Source: Alphaproteobacteria bacterium
GTDB taxonomy: Bacteria; Pseudomonadota; Alphaproteobacteria; Rhizobiales; Xanthobacteraceae
Assembly (NCBI GenBank): GCA_005884685.1
Contig: VBAH01000092.1
Span: 42,773-106,772 of the forward strand
Reading direction: 5' to 3'
Length of the DNA stretch: 64,000 nt
Shown one piece after another: positions 37,204 to 45,915 of this stretch. Positions within the stretch are counted from its first letter, which is position 1; each line of letters opens with the position of its first letter. The notes below the pieces were generated by a model. The model did not search any database and was not told where the DNA came from. It saw only the letters and a list, made by a program, of their open reading frames with translations. A program made the position numbers and the translations under genes.

Positions 37204-37276
37204 CCGTCTTCTCCCGATCTGGTTCGGGAAGACTGTGCATAGTCCGGTCTGGCACTGCAATGGCCATCAAGCGTTA

Positions 37277-37399
37277 CCGTCATCCCGGCCGAGCGAAGCG
37301 AGAGCCGGGACCCATGAAACACTGACGGCGCCGAATAACCGCGGCTTGTGTTTCGTGGATCCCGGCTCGCACTCGCTGCGCTCGCTTGGCCGGGATGAC
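37277..37399. repeat. Inverted repeat upstream of the SDR gene
   Basis: GTCATCCCGGCCGAGCGAAGC at the left is repeated in inverse as GCTCGCTTGGCCGGGATGAC at the right, with inner arms (GAGAGCCGGGACCCATGAA / TTCGTGGATCCCGGCTCGC). This is the common 'CCGTCATCCCGGCC' intergenic repeat of rhizobial and related genomes. Confidence 0.75.
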
Positions 37400-37419
37400 A
37401 CTGAGAATGTGAGATGCTT

Positions 37420-37944
37420 TTAGAGCAGTCGCGGCTGATTGCCGATGAACACGCCTTCGAGCGCGAGCATCTTCTCTTTCGCTTCCGTGCGGCCGGGGGC
37501 TGAGAAACCGCCGAGCTTGCCGCCCGCCGCCAGTACACGGTGGCACGGGATGATGAGGGGCACCGGATTGCGCGCCATTGCGATGCCGACATCCTGCGCG
37601 GCTTGCGGCGCGTTCAAGCCGGCGCGCCTGGCGAGCTCGCCGTAGGTGACGGTGTCGCCGAAGCCGACCTGGCGCAGTGCATCGTAGATCGAACGGCGGG
37701 ATGGATCGACGCTGGAGAGATCGAGCCCGATGGCTTTGAAATCGATCTGTTCACCGGCGAAGTACCGCCGCGCCTGATCGATGATTGCTGCGATGTGCGG
37801 CGGCGGCTCGGCAGGCGTTGCGCCGCCGAGGCGATTCGTGGCGCCATCCTTCGGACCCGGCAGATTGAAGCGGGTCACGCCCGCGTCGTTCCACGCGATG
37901 GCGGCAAATCCGAGCTTTGTTTCGAACACGTGATAGTTGTTCAT
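37420..37944 (-). CDS. ogt: Methylated-DNA-[protein]-cysteine S-methyltransferase
   Basis: 174 residues. The active-site PCHRV (C134) and preceding GDTVTYGELARRAG and AMARNPVPLIIPCHRV define the O6-alkylguanine transferase fold, which repairs alkylated guanine by moving the alkyl group to the Cys. It lacks the Ada regulatory domain. The start at 37944 avoids a non-conserved 33-codon extension. Confidence 0.93.
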   Translation of the reverse strand: MNNYHVFETKLGFAAIAWNDAGVTRFNLPGPKDGATNRLGGATPAEPPPHIAAIIDQARRYFAGEQIDFKAIGLDLSSVDPSRRSIYDALRQVGFGDTVTYGELARRAGLNAPQAAQDVGIAMARNPVPLIIPCHRVLAAGGKLGGFSAPGRTEAKEKMLALEGVFIGNQPRLL

Positions 37945-38039
37945 GGGAATTCCCGCAGCGATTTCCCTTAGATACGCCGCGCGCGGGATTCCACCACCCG
38001 TTTCCGGTCGGTTCGCCGGCGGCCGCGACTTCGCGGAGA

Positions 38040-38435
38040 TCACGCCTTCTCCAGCGCGGTCTTCATCGCGACCGCGCCCTGTTGCGCCATCTGCGTGACA
38101 TAACCGGCGAGAGCGTCCGGCAGGAGATCGATGATCCAGATCACACGGCTTCCAGCCCCGTCAGTAAACACTTGCACGGAGGTGCTGTAGTGCTCGAAGC
38201 GCTGATCGATGATTGCATAGACGAGCCGCCGGTTCTCGTCGTCCGTGCTCACCAGTGTCTCGCGCACGATCGCACCGTTCGCGAAGGTGACCACTCTCAC
38301 GCCATCGCCATCCATTGTGCTGTCGGTCAGGAAACCGGGCGCGACGCGTTGATGCACGGCGCCGAAGTCGCGCAGGGCATCCCACACGCGCTCCGGGGAT
38401 GCACCGAGCGCGATCTCGTTGCGAATCGAGGCCAT
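38040..38435 (-). CDS. SRPBCC-fold protein
   Basis: 131 residues of START/polyketide-cyclase type: ASPERVWDALRDFGAVHQ at the start, HYSTSVQVF, and a long C-terminal helix (QQGAVAMKTALEKA). It should bind a hydrophobic ligand; function unassigned. GGAGG overlaps the stop of a 31-codon frame directly upstream, so translation may be coupled to it. Confidence 0.85.
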   Translation of the reverse strand: MASIRNEIALGASPERVWDALRDFGAVHQRVAPGFLTDSTMDGDGVRVVTFANGAIVRETLVSTDDENRRLVYAIIDQRFEHYSTSVQVFTDGAGSRVIWIIDLLPDALAGYVTQMAQQGAVAMKTALEKA

Positions 38436-38531
38436 TCACGCCTCCGCGCCATAATAGGCTTCGAAGCGGTACCCGTCCGCCTTGCGCGCGAGGGTGGCGG
38501 CGAGCGGATCGTTCGTCGGCGCCTTGGTCAT
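38436..38531 (-). CDS. Possible 31-residue peptide upstream of the SRPBCC gene
   Basis: MTKAPTNDPLAATLARKADG and a short tail, ending TGA directly joined to the next ATG. The sequence is coding-like and the junction suggests coupled translation, but there is no clear ribosome site. Could be an upstream regulatory frame. Confidence 0.3.
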   Translation of the reverse strand: MTKAPTNDPLAATLARKADGYRFEAYYGAEA

Positions 38532-38568
38532 GGCGCCGATTATAGCGCGGAGCGCGAGGCGGCTCCAC

Positions 38569-39027
38569 CTAGGCGCGCTCGACCTTCGCCGCGTAACAGC
38601 CGGGGGCGGCGTAATGCAGATGCAGGTAGGCGGCGCCGGGCGTGGCGAACAGGCGCTCGATCGCGGCTTCAAGCTGCGGCCCTTCGACAAGCTCGCGGCC
38701 GATCATCATGCCGTCCCTGTCGAATGCGCGCGCTGCGAGCGTGCGCATGCGCAATTGCTCGGGAACTTGGTTGACCCGGTCGTAGGTTTCCTCGCCCTTG
38801 CGCACATAGATCGCAAAGCGCATGCGATACGGGGAGTCGACCGAGTGATGCTCGTAGTTTGTGAGGATTACTTCATCGCCGGGCGTCGCGTCGGTCAGGC
38901 TGATGCGGCAGGGAACCGCAGCCGGTGCCTTCGTTCGCACTGCTCCGTGCGCGCGAAGCTCGACGTCGGACAGCGCGAACAGATGGTCGAAATTCTCAGC
39001 CGGCAGGCCGGTGATGCGGAAGTTCAT
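38569..39027 (-). CDS. DUF1203 protein
   Basis: 152 residues. MNFRITGLPAENFDHLFALS and YLHLHYAAPGCYAAKVER are typical of DUF1203, found in proteobacteria with unknown function. GGAGGAAACC before the ATG at 39027 sets the start. Soluble, no signal. Confidence 0.85.
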   Translation of the reverse strand: MNFRITGLPAENFDHLFALSDVELRAHGAVRTKAPAAVPCRISLTDATPGDEVILTNYEHHSVDSPYRMRFAIYVRKGEETYDRVNQVPEQLRMRTLAARAFDRDGMMIGRELVEGPQLEAAIERLFATPGAAYLHLHYAAPGCYAAKVERA

Positions 39028-39137
39028 GGTTTCCTCCATTCGTCGTGCCGGATATGAGGCCGCAGGCCGGTGCCAACCCACCCGATTTCCGGATCGAATT
39101 CGCCTTGCTAGGCTGTCGGAAAATCGGGAGGAGCCTT

Positions 39138-40100
39138 ATGCGCAGCGTCGCTGCCGCCTTGCTGGTGTTGGCCGGAACGTTCGCGGCTCCCGCCGCGGCG
39201 GAATATCCCGACAAGCCGATCCGGCTGATCGTTCCGCAGGCGGCGGGGAGCGCGACCGATACGGTGGCGCGCATTCTCGGCGCGGAGCTCGCCAGGGAGC
39301 TCGGCCAGCAGGTCATCATCGACAACCGGCCGGGCGGGGCGCTCACGATCGGGCTCGATCTCACGGCGAAGTCCGAGCCCGACGGCTACACGATCTGCAT
39401 GGGGCCGATCGGCGCGCTCGCGATCACGCGCCACATGGTGGCGAAGCTGCCCTACGACATCGAACGCGACTTCCAGCCGATCGCGCTGGTCGCGCGCGGC
39501 CACATGCTGCTGGCGGTGGCGCCGGATGCGCCGTTCAAGACCGTGCCGGAGCTGATCGATTACGCGAAGAAAAATCCCGGCAAGCTGTCGAACGCCTCGT
39601 CGAGCAACGGCTCGCCCGGCCATGTCGGGGGCGAGCTGTTCAAGTACATGAGCGGCACCGAGATCGTGCACATCCCGTATCGCGGCGGCGCGGCCGCGAT
39701 CAACGACCTGATCGCGGGCCGCGTGCAGGTGATGTTCGAGAGCCTGAATTCAATCGCGCCGCATGCGCGCTCCGGCACGGTGCGGGCGCTCGCGGTGACC
39801 GGCGAGCGCCGTTCGCCCGGGTTCCCCGATCTGCCGACTGTCGCGGAAGCCAGTGTGCCCGGTTACGCGGCGCCGACCTGGAGCGGCGTGATCGGCCCGG
39901 CAGGGATTCCGCGGCCGATCGTCGACAAGCTCAACGCGGCGATCAATCGCGCGATCAGAACACCCGCGTTCGTGGAGCGCTTCGCCATGATCGGAGACGA
40001 ACCGGCGGGCGGCACGCCGGAGGAATTCGCCGCTGTGATCGCGCGGGATTCGGCCAAATGGCGCGAGGTCGTGTTGCGCTCGGGCGCGACGTTCGATTAG
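39138..40100 (+). CDS. Bug-type tripartite tricarboxylate receptor (TctC family)
   Basis: 320 residues, with signal peptide (LVLAGTFAAPAAA) and Bug core KPIRLIVPQAAGSATDTVAR, DNRPGGALTIG, SEPDGYTI. Same family as the protein at 34746 but clearly diverged, so not a recent duplicate. Orphan here. GGGAGGAG precedes the ATG. Confidence 0.9.
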   Translation: MRSVAAALLVLAGTFAAPAAAEYPDKPIRLIVPQAAGSATDTVARILGAELARELGQQVIIDNRPGGALTIGLDLTAKSEPDGYTICMGPIGALAITRHMVAKLPYDIERDFQPIALVARGHMLLAVAPDAPFKTVPELIDYAKKNPGKLSNASSSNGSPGHVGGELFKYMSGTEIVHIPYRGGAAAINDLIAGRVQVMFESLNSIAPHARSGTVRALAVTGERRSPGFPDLPTVAEASVPGYAAPTWSGVIGPAGIPRPIVDKLNAAINRAIRTPAFVERFAMIGDEPAGGTPEEFAAVIARDSAKWREVVLRSGATFD

Positions 40101-40109
40101 CGCATCCCG

Positions 40110-40178
40110 CCGCTCGTCCCCGCGAAAGCGGGGGCCCAGTTCTTGGCCCTGGATTCCCGCTTGCGCGGGAATGAGCGG
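40110..40178. repeat. Palindromic intergenic repeat, family 2, copy b
   Basis: Begins CCGCTCGTCCCCGCGAAAGC and ends TTGCGCGGGAATGAGCGG, the reverse complement of the element at 6579-6657. It fills the gap between convergent genes. Confidence 0.75.
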
Positions 40179-40192
40179 AGAGTGTTTCAGCC

Positions 40193-40960
40193 CTATAGCC
40201 CGCTGAACCAGTTGTAGCCCCGGTCTTCCCAATAGCCGCCGGTATAATTGTTGAGCACCGCGAGGCCGACGACATGCTTCGGATTTTTGAAGCCGAGCTT
40301 CACCGGCATGCGGATGCGCATTGGAAAGCCAAATTTGGTCGGCAGCACCTCGCCGTCGAACTTGAAAGTCATCTGCGTCTGCGGATGCAAAGCCGTCGGC
40401 ATGTCGATCGACGCCGAATAGCCCTCGGCGCAGACGAAGTGCACGTATTTCGCCGTGAGATCGGCGCCGACGCGGCGCAGAAAGTCGCGCAGCGGCGCGC
40501 CGGTCCACTTGCCGATCGCGCTCCAGCCTTCGACGCAGATCAGCCGCGTGATCTGCGTCTCCTGCGGCAGCGCGTAGAGCTGGTCGAGCGTCCACGGCTG
40601 CTTGTTCCCGATCAACCCATCGAGCGCGAGACGATAGGCGTCCTCGTCGACGTCCGGCGCCTCCGACTCGTCGTAATAGGCATTGAAGCGGAACGGCCGC
40701 GTGATCGCACTTTCCGGATACGTGTCGGCCAGCCGGTTCGGGTTGAACAGCCGCGCCTGGATCCAGTCGTTGAATTCCGAGACCTTGCGCAGCGCACGCT
40801 CCGAAGTCGGTCCATCGACGATGTCGCAGCCGGTCAGCAGGACGAGCGCGCCGAGGCTCGCGGTGTTGCGCAAGAAAAGACGCCGCGCCAGACTGGGCAG
40901 CAGCTTCGCGGCATCCTTGATCAGGAGAGCGGCGTCGACCCTCGGGTTTTTACGCTCCAT
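40193..40960 (-). CDS. Sulfite-oxidase-fold molybdopterin enzyme, MsrP-like
   Basis: 255 residues. The SUOX-fold catalytic domain has its Mo-ligating Cys at 142 (LICVEGWSAIGKWTG), and YDESEAPDVDEDAYRLALDG is typical of MsrP/YedY-type enzymes. The N-terminus (ARRLFLRNTASLGALVLLTG C45) combines twin Arg and a lipobox-like Cys, suggesting export and anchoring. The next gene, four bases downstream, encodes a cytochrome b, its likely electron partner. Methionine-sulfoxide reduction is possible but the substrate is unproven. The 3' end is followed by a family-2 palindrome. Confidence 0.85.
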   Translation of the reverse strand: MERKNPRVDAALLIKDAAKLLPSLARRLFLRNTASLGALVLLTGCDIVDGPTSERALRKVSEFNDWIQARLFNPNRLADTYPESAITRPFRFNAYYDESEAPDVDEDAYRLALDGLIGNKQPWTLDQLYALPQETQITRLICVEGWSAIGKWTGAPLRDFLRRVGADLTAKYVHFVCAEGYSASIDMPTALHPQTQMTFKFDGEVLPTKFGFPMRIRMPVKLGFKNPKHVVGLAVLNNYTGGYWEDRGYNWFSGL

Positions 40961-40963
40961 GCA

Positions 40964-41581
40964 TCAGTGTCCGCGGATCATCGCGCGCAGCGACTTCGGC
41001 ACCAGCAGCGCCATGATGACGTGCACGATCAGGAACAGCACAATGACGGCCATCGCAAAGAAATGGACGTAGCGTGCCGCGTCATAGCCGCCGAACAGCA
41101 GGGTCAGCTCCCGCAGCTGCACCGGCTTCCAGATCGCGAAGCCGGAAATCACAATGACGACGCCGGTGAGCAGTATGGCGACGTACACCAGCTTCTGCAC
41201 TGCATTGTAATGAGCGACATCGCGATCGAGCCGCCCGCTGAAGGCGGCCCCGAGATCGCGCGCGACGTCGCCGGGCCGGATCGGCAGCAGCTTGCCAAAG
41301 CGGCGGCTCGCAAGACCTACGGTCAGGTACACGAGGGCGTTGACGGTCAGCACCCACATCGCGGCGAAGTGCCAGAGCAGCCCGCCCGCGAGCCAGCCGC
41401 CGAGCGCGCTTCGCGGAAACGTGAACGGGAACAGCGGCGAGGCGTTGTAGATCTGCCAGCCCGAGCCGATCATCACCAGCATCGCCAGCGCATTGATCCA
41501 GTGGGTAATCCGCACGTAGAGCGGATGAATGATGTGCTGAGTACCGGCCCCGCTCAGGTCGAGGTTTGCCGTATCCGTCAT
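40964..41581 (-). CDS. Cytochrome b561-type membrane protein
   Basis: 205 residues with four membrane segments and heme-ligand histidines (HPLYVRITHWINALAML, GLLWHFAAMWVL, YVHFFAMAVIVL). It resembles the cytochrome b subunits of Ni/Fe hydrogenases and of molybdopterin enzymes. Lies directly before the MsrP-like gene in the same operon, replacing the usual MsrQ. It should pass electrons between the quinone pool and the periplasmic enzyme. Confidence 0.88.
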   Translation of the reverse strand: MTDTANLDLSGAGTQHIIHPLYVRITHWINALAMLVMIGSGWQIYNASPLFPFTFPRSALGGWLAGGLLWHFAAMWVLTVNALVYLTVGLASRRFGKLLPIRPGDVARDLGAAFSGRLDRDVAHYNAVQKLVYVAILLTGVVIVISGFAIWKPVQLRELTLLFGGYDAARYVHFFAMAVIVLFLIVHVIMALLVPKSLRAMIRGH

Positions 41582-41702
41582 GATTGCGCGCGAGTATATC
41601 TGCCGCGCCGGCGGACGTAAGCGCGGCCGCGTTCACGATCACGCCAACGGAATAAAGTGCGCTGCGAGGTGTTCCTTCGCGGAGGCGTCAGGGGAGGATT
41701 AG

Positions 41703-42305
41703 ATGATCGTGCCGATTCTCGGAGCCATTGCTCTGCTGCTCGCGGCTGCACCGATCGCGAGCGCGCAAGAGCCGACCGTGCGCGTGCGCGGCACGGTTGA
41801 GCGCGTCGAGGGCGACATCTACGTCATCAAGGCGCGCAGCGGCGGCGAACTGAAGGTCAAGCTTGCGGACAACGTCATGGTGGTGGCGCTCATCAAGGCA
41901 TCGCTCGCCGACATCCAGAAGGGCTCATACGTCGGCGTGGCGGGCATGCCGCAGGCCGACGGCAGCCAGAAGGCGCTCGAAGTGCACATCTTTCCCGAGG
42001 CGATGCGCGGGGCCGGCGACGGCCACCGCTCGTGGGACCTGCAGCCATCGAGCACGATGACCAATGGCGCGGTGGAGCAGACCTCCGCTGCGGCCGACGG
42101 CCAGGTGCTCACGCTCAAATACAAGGACGGCGAGAAGAAGATCGTCGTGTCGCCGGACACGCCGATCGTGACCTATTCGCCGGGAAACAAGAGCGAACTC
42201 AAGGCCGGCGCGCCGATTTTCATCTCGAACGCGACCAAACTGCCGGATGGCACGCTGACCACGCCGCGGGTGAACGTCGGCCGCGGGGTCGCGCCGCCGA
42301 TGTAA
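41703..42305 (+). CDS. Exported OB-fold-like protein (DUF5666 type)
   Basis: 200 residues. Signal peptide (LLLAAAPIASA), then VRVRGTVERVEGDIYVIKAR, a DUF5666-like strand pattern, and further beta repeats. Function unknown; likely periplasmic. GGGAGGATTAG lies before the ATG. Convergent with the GGDEF-EAL gene. Confidence 0.7.
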   Translation: MIVPILGAIALLLAAAPIASAQEPTVRVRGTVERVEGDIYVIKARSGGELKVKLADNVMVVALIKASLADIQKGSYVGVAGMPQADGSQKALEVHIFPEAMRGAGDGHRSWDLQPSSTMTNGAVEQTSAAADGQVLTLKYKDGEKKIVVSPDTPIVTYSPGNKSELKAGAPIFISNATKLPDGTLTTPRVNVGRGVAPPM

Positions 42306-42310
42306 GCGCG

Positions 42311-44575
42311 CTAGCCCGCCGCTGCCTGCGGTGCGGCCGCAGCCGGATGCAGCCGTTCCGAGATCACCGCGGCCGGCGAAGGCTTGCCGAAGCGGAAGCC
42401 CTGCATCGAATGCACGCCCGCGGCGCGCAGGAACAGCTGCTGCTCGGCGGTTTCGACGCCTTCCGCCGTCACCTTCATGCCGAGGCCGCGGCCGAGGCTG
42501 ACGATCGCATGCACGATCGAGGCGGCGTCGGCAGCGCTTTCGATCGAACGCACGAACGAGCGGTCGATCTTGATGCGGTCGAACGGGAAGCTGCGCAGAT
42601 ACAGCAGGCTCGAATAGCCGGTGCCGAAATCATCGAGCGCGAAGCGCACGCCCTGCGCCTTGAGGCGGTGCATCGCCTTCTCGGCTTCCTCGACATTGCC
42701 GAGCAGGGTGGACTCGGTCAGCTCCAGTTCGAGCCGGTTCGGGTCGAATTCGGTTTCGGCCAGGATGCGCTCGACCATCTCGACGAAGTCCTGGCGGCGG
42801 AACTGCAGCGGCGAGACGTTCACCGCGACCGTCAGCCCGGTCCAGCGCTTCGCTTCGATGCAGGCCTGGCGCAGCACCCATTCTCCCAGCGGGATGATCA
42901 GCTCGCTGCGCTCCGCGATCGGGATGAAGTCGCTCGGCGGCACGTTGCCGCGGGTCGGGTGGCTCCAGCGGCAGAGCGCCTCGACGCCGGCCATCTTCTC
43001 GCCGCTGGCGTTCATGATCGGCTGGTAGGCGACGCTGAGCCGGTCTTCGGCGATCGCGGTGCGCAGGTCATTCTCGAGCTGCTTGCGCTCGCGCAGGTCG
43101 GCATCCATGTCGGCGTCGTAGATGCAGGCGCGGCTGCGGCCCTCGTTCTTTGCGCGGTAGAGCGCGACGTCGGCGCGGCGCATGATGTCGGCGCCGTCGC
43201 CGGTGCGCCGGTCGATCACCGCAATGCCGATGCTTGCGCCGATCAGCAGCGTGTGGCCGCTGATGGAGTACGGCGCCCGCAGCACGGCGATCAGCCGCTC
43301 GGCGAAGCGCTGCAGCATCTGCAGATCGGCGGCCTCGGTCGTGATGACGGCGAACTCGTCGCCGCCGAGCCGCGCCACGAGGTCCTCGTGTCGCACGGCG
43401 TGCACGAGCCGCTGTGCGACCACGCCGATCAATCCGTCGCCGATGTGGTGGCCGAGCGTATCGTTGATGTCCTTGAAGTGATCGAGGTCGATCGCCAGCA
43501 CCGCCGCGATTCCGTCGCTCTTGCCGGTGCCGCCGATCACCGCGCCCAGCCGCTCGCCGAAATAGGTGCGGTTCGGCAGGCCGGAGAGGGGATCGTGCAG
43601 AGCCAGGTGGCGCAGGCGGTTCTCGCCCTCGGCGATCTTGGCGGCGCTGCGGCGGATGTAGCGCAGCGCGAGCGCGGTCAGCAACGCAAAGCCGCCGAAT
43701 GCGATCGCCATGAACGGCAGCACGGTGCTGACGATACTGGTCCCCGGCTGGTTCGGCGCCCAGGCAAAACGCGCAATCGCGGCCCCGGCACTGTCGGCGA
43801 CCACATAGACGTGCTCGTCATTCCGGACCGGATCACTGCCGAGCGCGCGCAGCCGCGGCAGATCGAAGCGCACGCCGATGTCGGACAACAGCTGCCCATC
43901 GAGGAATTTCACCGTCATCAGAAGCGGCGGGTGCCCGCCGGAGATCGGGCCCGCGAGCGATGGCAGTTCGGCGACGACGCCAGCCACGATCGCCGGCCGC
44001 TTCATGAACAGCTGCAAGCGCTGAACGCCGCGCGGGTGGCCCAACTTCGTTTTGGGGTCGATCGCGGGTTCCTGATGGTATTCGTCCAGATTCGGCAGCG
44101 CGCGCCCGCGCAACAGCTCGACGACGCGGTTGAGCTCGGACTTCGCCGGGCCGAACAGGTCCGGATCGACGCTGGCATCACCCTGCAGCGCATATGTCAG
44201 GCGATCGGCGCCATCGGCGACGAAGACGTGATCGTGGTCGAAGAACGTGTTCAGCCGCAAGCCGACGAGGTGGTGCACCCAGTCGCGGTCGAAATTGTAG
44301 TGCAACTGATAGACGACGTCGTGCGAGGCCGCGATGTTTTCCAACTCGCGCAGCACGCGATGGCCGCGGTCGGCGATCGCGTTGGTCAACAGCAGGCGCT
44401 CCTGCTGGAGCTCAACGTCGTCCGCACGGTCGGCGGCGGTGAGCACCGCGGCGACGACGCAGATGATCGCGAGCGCGACGACGATGCCGATTGGGATCAC
44501 GCCGGTCGTGGGTGGACGCCCCGCGTCAGCCCGCCGACGGAACTTGCCAAACAGCGTCAAAGCCTTTCGCCACAC
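42311..44575 (-). CDS. GGDEF-EAL cyclic-di-GMP enzyme with periplasmic sensor domain
   Basis: 754 residues. A membrane helix (about 25-50), a periplasmic sensor of about 220 residues resembling a CHASE4 domain, a second helix (about 275-300), GGDEF (RLGGDEF intact) and EAL (VEALCRW, LDDFGTGYSSL, KIDRSFV intact). Both synthesis and breakdown of c-di-GMP are thus possible. A GTG at 44575 after GGGGGGA is taken as start; a TTG at 44590 would add five residues. No partner gene is adjacent; the PilZ protein at 10.4 kb is a distant candidate effector. Confidence 0.9.
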   Translation of the reverse strand: MWRKALTLFGKFRRRADAGRPPTTGVIPIGIVVALAIICVVAAVLTAADRADDVELQQERLLLTNAIADRGHRVLRELENIAASHDVVYQLHYNFDRDWVHHLVGLRLNTFFDHDHVFVADGADRLTYALQGDASVDPDLFGPAKSELNRVVELLRGRALPNLDEYHQEPAIDPKTKLGHPRGVQRLQLFMKRPAIVAGVVAELPSLAGPISGGHPPLLMTVKFLDGQLLSDIGVRFDLPRLRALGSDPVRNDEHVYVVADSAGAAIARFAWAPNQPGTSIVSTVLPFMAIAFGGFALLTALALRYIRRSAAKIAEGENRLRHLALHDPLSGLPNRTYFGERLGAVIGGTGKSDGIAAVLAIDLDHFKDINDTLGHHIGDGLIGVVAQRLVHAVRHEDLVARLGGDEFAVITTEAADLQMLQRFAERLIAVLRAPYSISGHTLLIGASIGIAVIDRRTGDGADIMRRADVALYRAKNEGRSRACIYDADMDADLRERKQLENDLRTAIAEDRLSVAYQPIMNASGEKMAGVEALCRWSHPTRGNVPPSDFIPIAERSELIIPLGEWVLRQACIEAKRWTGLTVAVNVSPLQFRRQDFVEMVERILAETEFDPNRLELELTESTLLGNVEEAEKAMHRLKAQGVRFALDDFGTGYSSLLYLRSFPFDRIKIDRSFVRSIESAADAASIVHAIVSLGRGLGMKVTAEGVETAEQQLFLRAAGVHSMQGFRFGKPSPAAVISERLHPAAAAPQAAAG

Positions 44576-44724
44576 AGGGCGTCCCCCCAAGGAATGACGT
44601 GCGAATTGGCCGCACCTTAACGGAGTAGTGCTTGTGAAAGGCTTGTCGCCAGGCCCGGGCAGCGCCGCTCGGAGCCCGCGCGCGCGTCAATTTGCAGGAT
44701 GTCCCTAACGCTCGGTAAATTCGG

Positions 44725-45474
44725 CTAGCGCCCAGCAGCCCCGTAGGGCGGGCGCGGGATGTTCATGTGCGCGGCGCGCAGCGCGGCCGACCAGCGTTCT
44801 CTCAGATCGTGAAAATAGGGTTCGCCCGGTTCGATCCGGTAGGACAGCTCGGCCTCGCAGGTGTCGCGCCGGGCGACCAGAATGTCGATCGGCATGCCGA
44901 CGCCGAGATTCGAGCGCATGGTGGAGTCCATCGAGATCAGGCCGATCTTGAGCGCGTCATAGAGATCGACACCGTAATTGATGGCCCGGTCGAGCACCGG
45001 CTTGCCGTATTTGTGCTCGCCGATCTGCAGATAGGGCGTATCGACGGTGCACTCGATGAAGTTGCCGGCGCCGTAGACCATATAGAGCCGCATCTTCTCG
45101 CCCATGATCTGCCCGGCGAACAGGAACGAGACGTCGAACGTCACATCGGCGGCTTCCAGCGCGGCCCCTTCGAGCTTGTGGACGCGGCGAATGGCCTGGC
45201 CGATGCGCTGCGCCGCCTGGAACATGGTCGGCGCGTTGAGCAGCGTTTCGATCTCCTTGGTCTCGGGGTTTTCGGTGCCCTCGGACAGCGTCGAGACGAC
45301 AGACTGGCTGAGCGACAGGTTGCCCGAGGAGGCGAGCGCCATGATGCGCTTGCCGGGCACGCCGAAGACATTCAGCTTGCGGAAGGTCGAGACGTTGTCG
45401 AGGCCGGCATTGGTGCGCGTGTCGGCGATCATGACGAGGCCGTCACGAACCAGGATCCCGCAACAATAGGTCAT
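44725..45474 (-). CDS. Anbu, proteasome-like protease
   Basis: 249 residues, beginning MTYCCGILVRDGLVMIADTR. The Thr after Met is the expected nucleophile of Anbu, the ancestral beta-subunit of the proteasome family. Typical length and LSLSQSVVSTLSEG region. It forms stacked or helical rings in the cytoplasm and is usually encoded after transglutaminase, alpha-E and ATP-grasp genes; all four occur here, but split (see 45916, 50360, 51303). The role is thought to concern stress or peptide-linked chemistry. Confidence 0.92.
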   Translation of the reverse strand: MTYCCGILVRDGLVMIADTRTNAGLDNVSTFRKLNVFGVPGKRIMALASSGNLSLSQSVVSTLSEGTENPETKEIETLLNAPTMFQAAQRIGQAIRRVHKLEGAALEAADVTFDVSFLFAGQIMGEKMRLYMVYGAGNFIECTVDTPYLQIGEHKYGKPVLDRAINYGVDLYDALKIGLISMDSTMRSNLGVGMPIDILVARRDTCEAELSYRIEPGEPYFHDLRERWSAALRAAHMNIPRPPYGAAGR

Positions 45475-45586
45475 GACGACTCAGCTTCCCCGGCAGCGCC
45501 GGACGATTTATAGCGGCGCGCGGGGCGCGGCCGCAATGTGGCGCAAGCGGGGGGAACCTGGCGGGCTCAGACGATCAGCGCGCAGC

Positions 45587-45826
45587 TCAATATTTTTTGG
45601 CCGGCGGCTTGGGCGCTCCCCCGCAGGTCCAGCGCAGGCAACACTTCGGTCCGGCCCGTTTGGCGCAAACCAGATTGGCGCATTCGATGACGGGTTTGAC
45701 GCAGCGACGCTTCATCGCCACGTCGGCGCTATCCACAGACAGCGGCGCCGCATTCGCCGTCATCGCCTGCGCAGCGAACATCGCGCACGCCGCAAGGCCG
45801 AGCGATATGCCGGTGCGTGTTCTCAT
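45587..45826 (-). CDS. Small exported Cys-rich protein
   Basis: 79 residues. Signal peptide (LAACAMFAAQAMTANA) and a mature part with six cysteines (KRRCVKPVIECANLVCAKRA, then KCCLRWTCGG). The spacing suggests disulfides; family not recognised. GGGAGGACACC before the ATG. It lies between the Anbu and transglutaminase genes in the same direction, which is not a usual member of that operon. Confidence 0.65.
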   Translation of the reverse strand: MRTRTGISLGLAACAMFAAQAMTANAAPLSVDSADVAMKRRCVKPVIECANLVCAKRAGPKCCLRWTCGGAPKPPAKKY

Positions 45827-45915
45827 GGTGTCCTCCCGATTGAAGTTGCCACCGTTGGCTGCAATTGGATTGTGATCCGACGCCCCCGGATGCGCAAGCC
45901 GGCTGCGGGCCGATA

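Noticed and set aside
42032..44620. 862-codon plus-strand frame opposite the GGDEF-EAL gene
   Set aside because: Antisense shadow; GGDEF and EAL motifs on the other strand are unambiguous.
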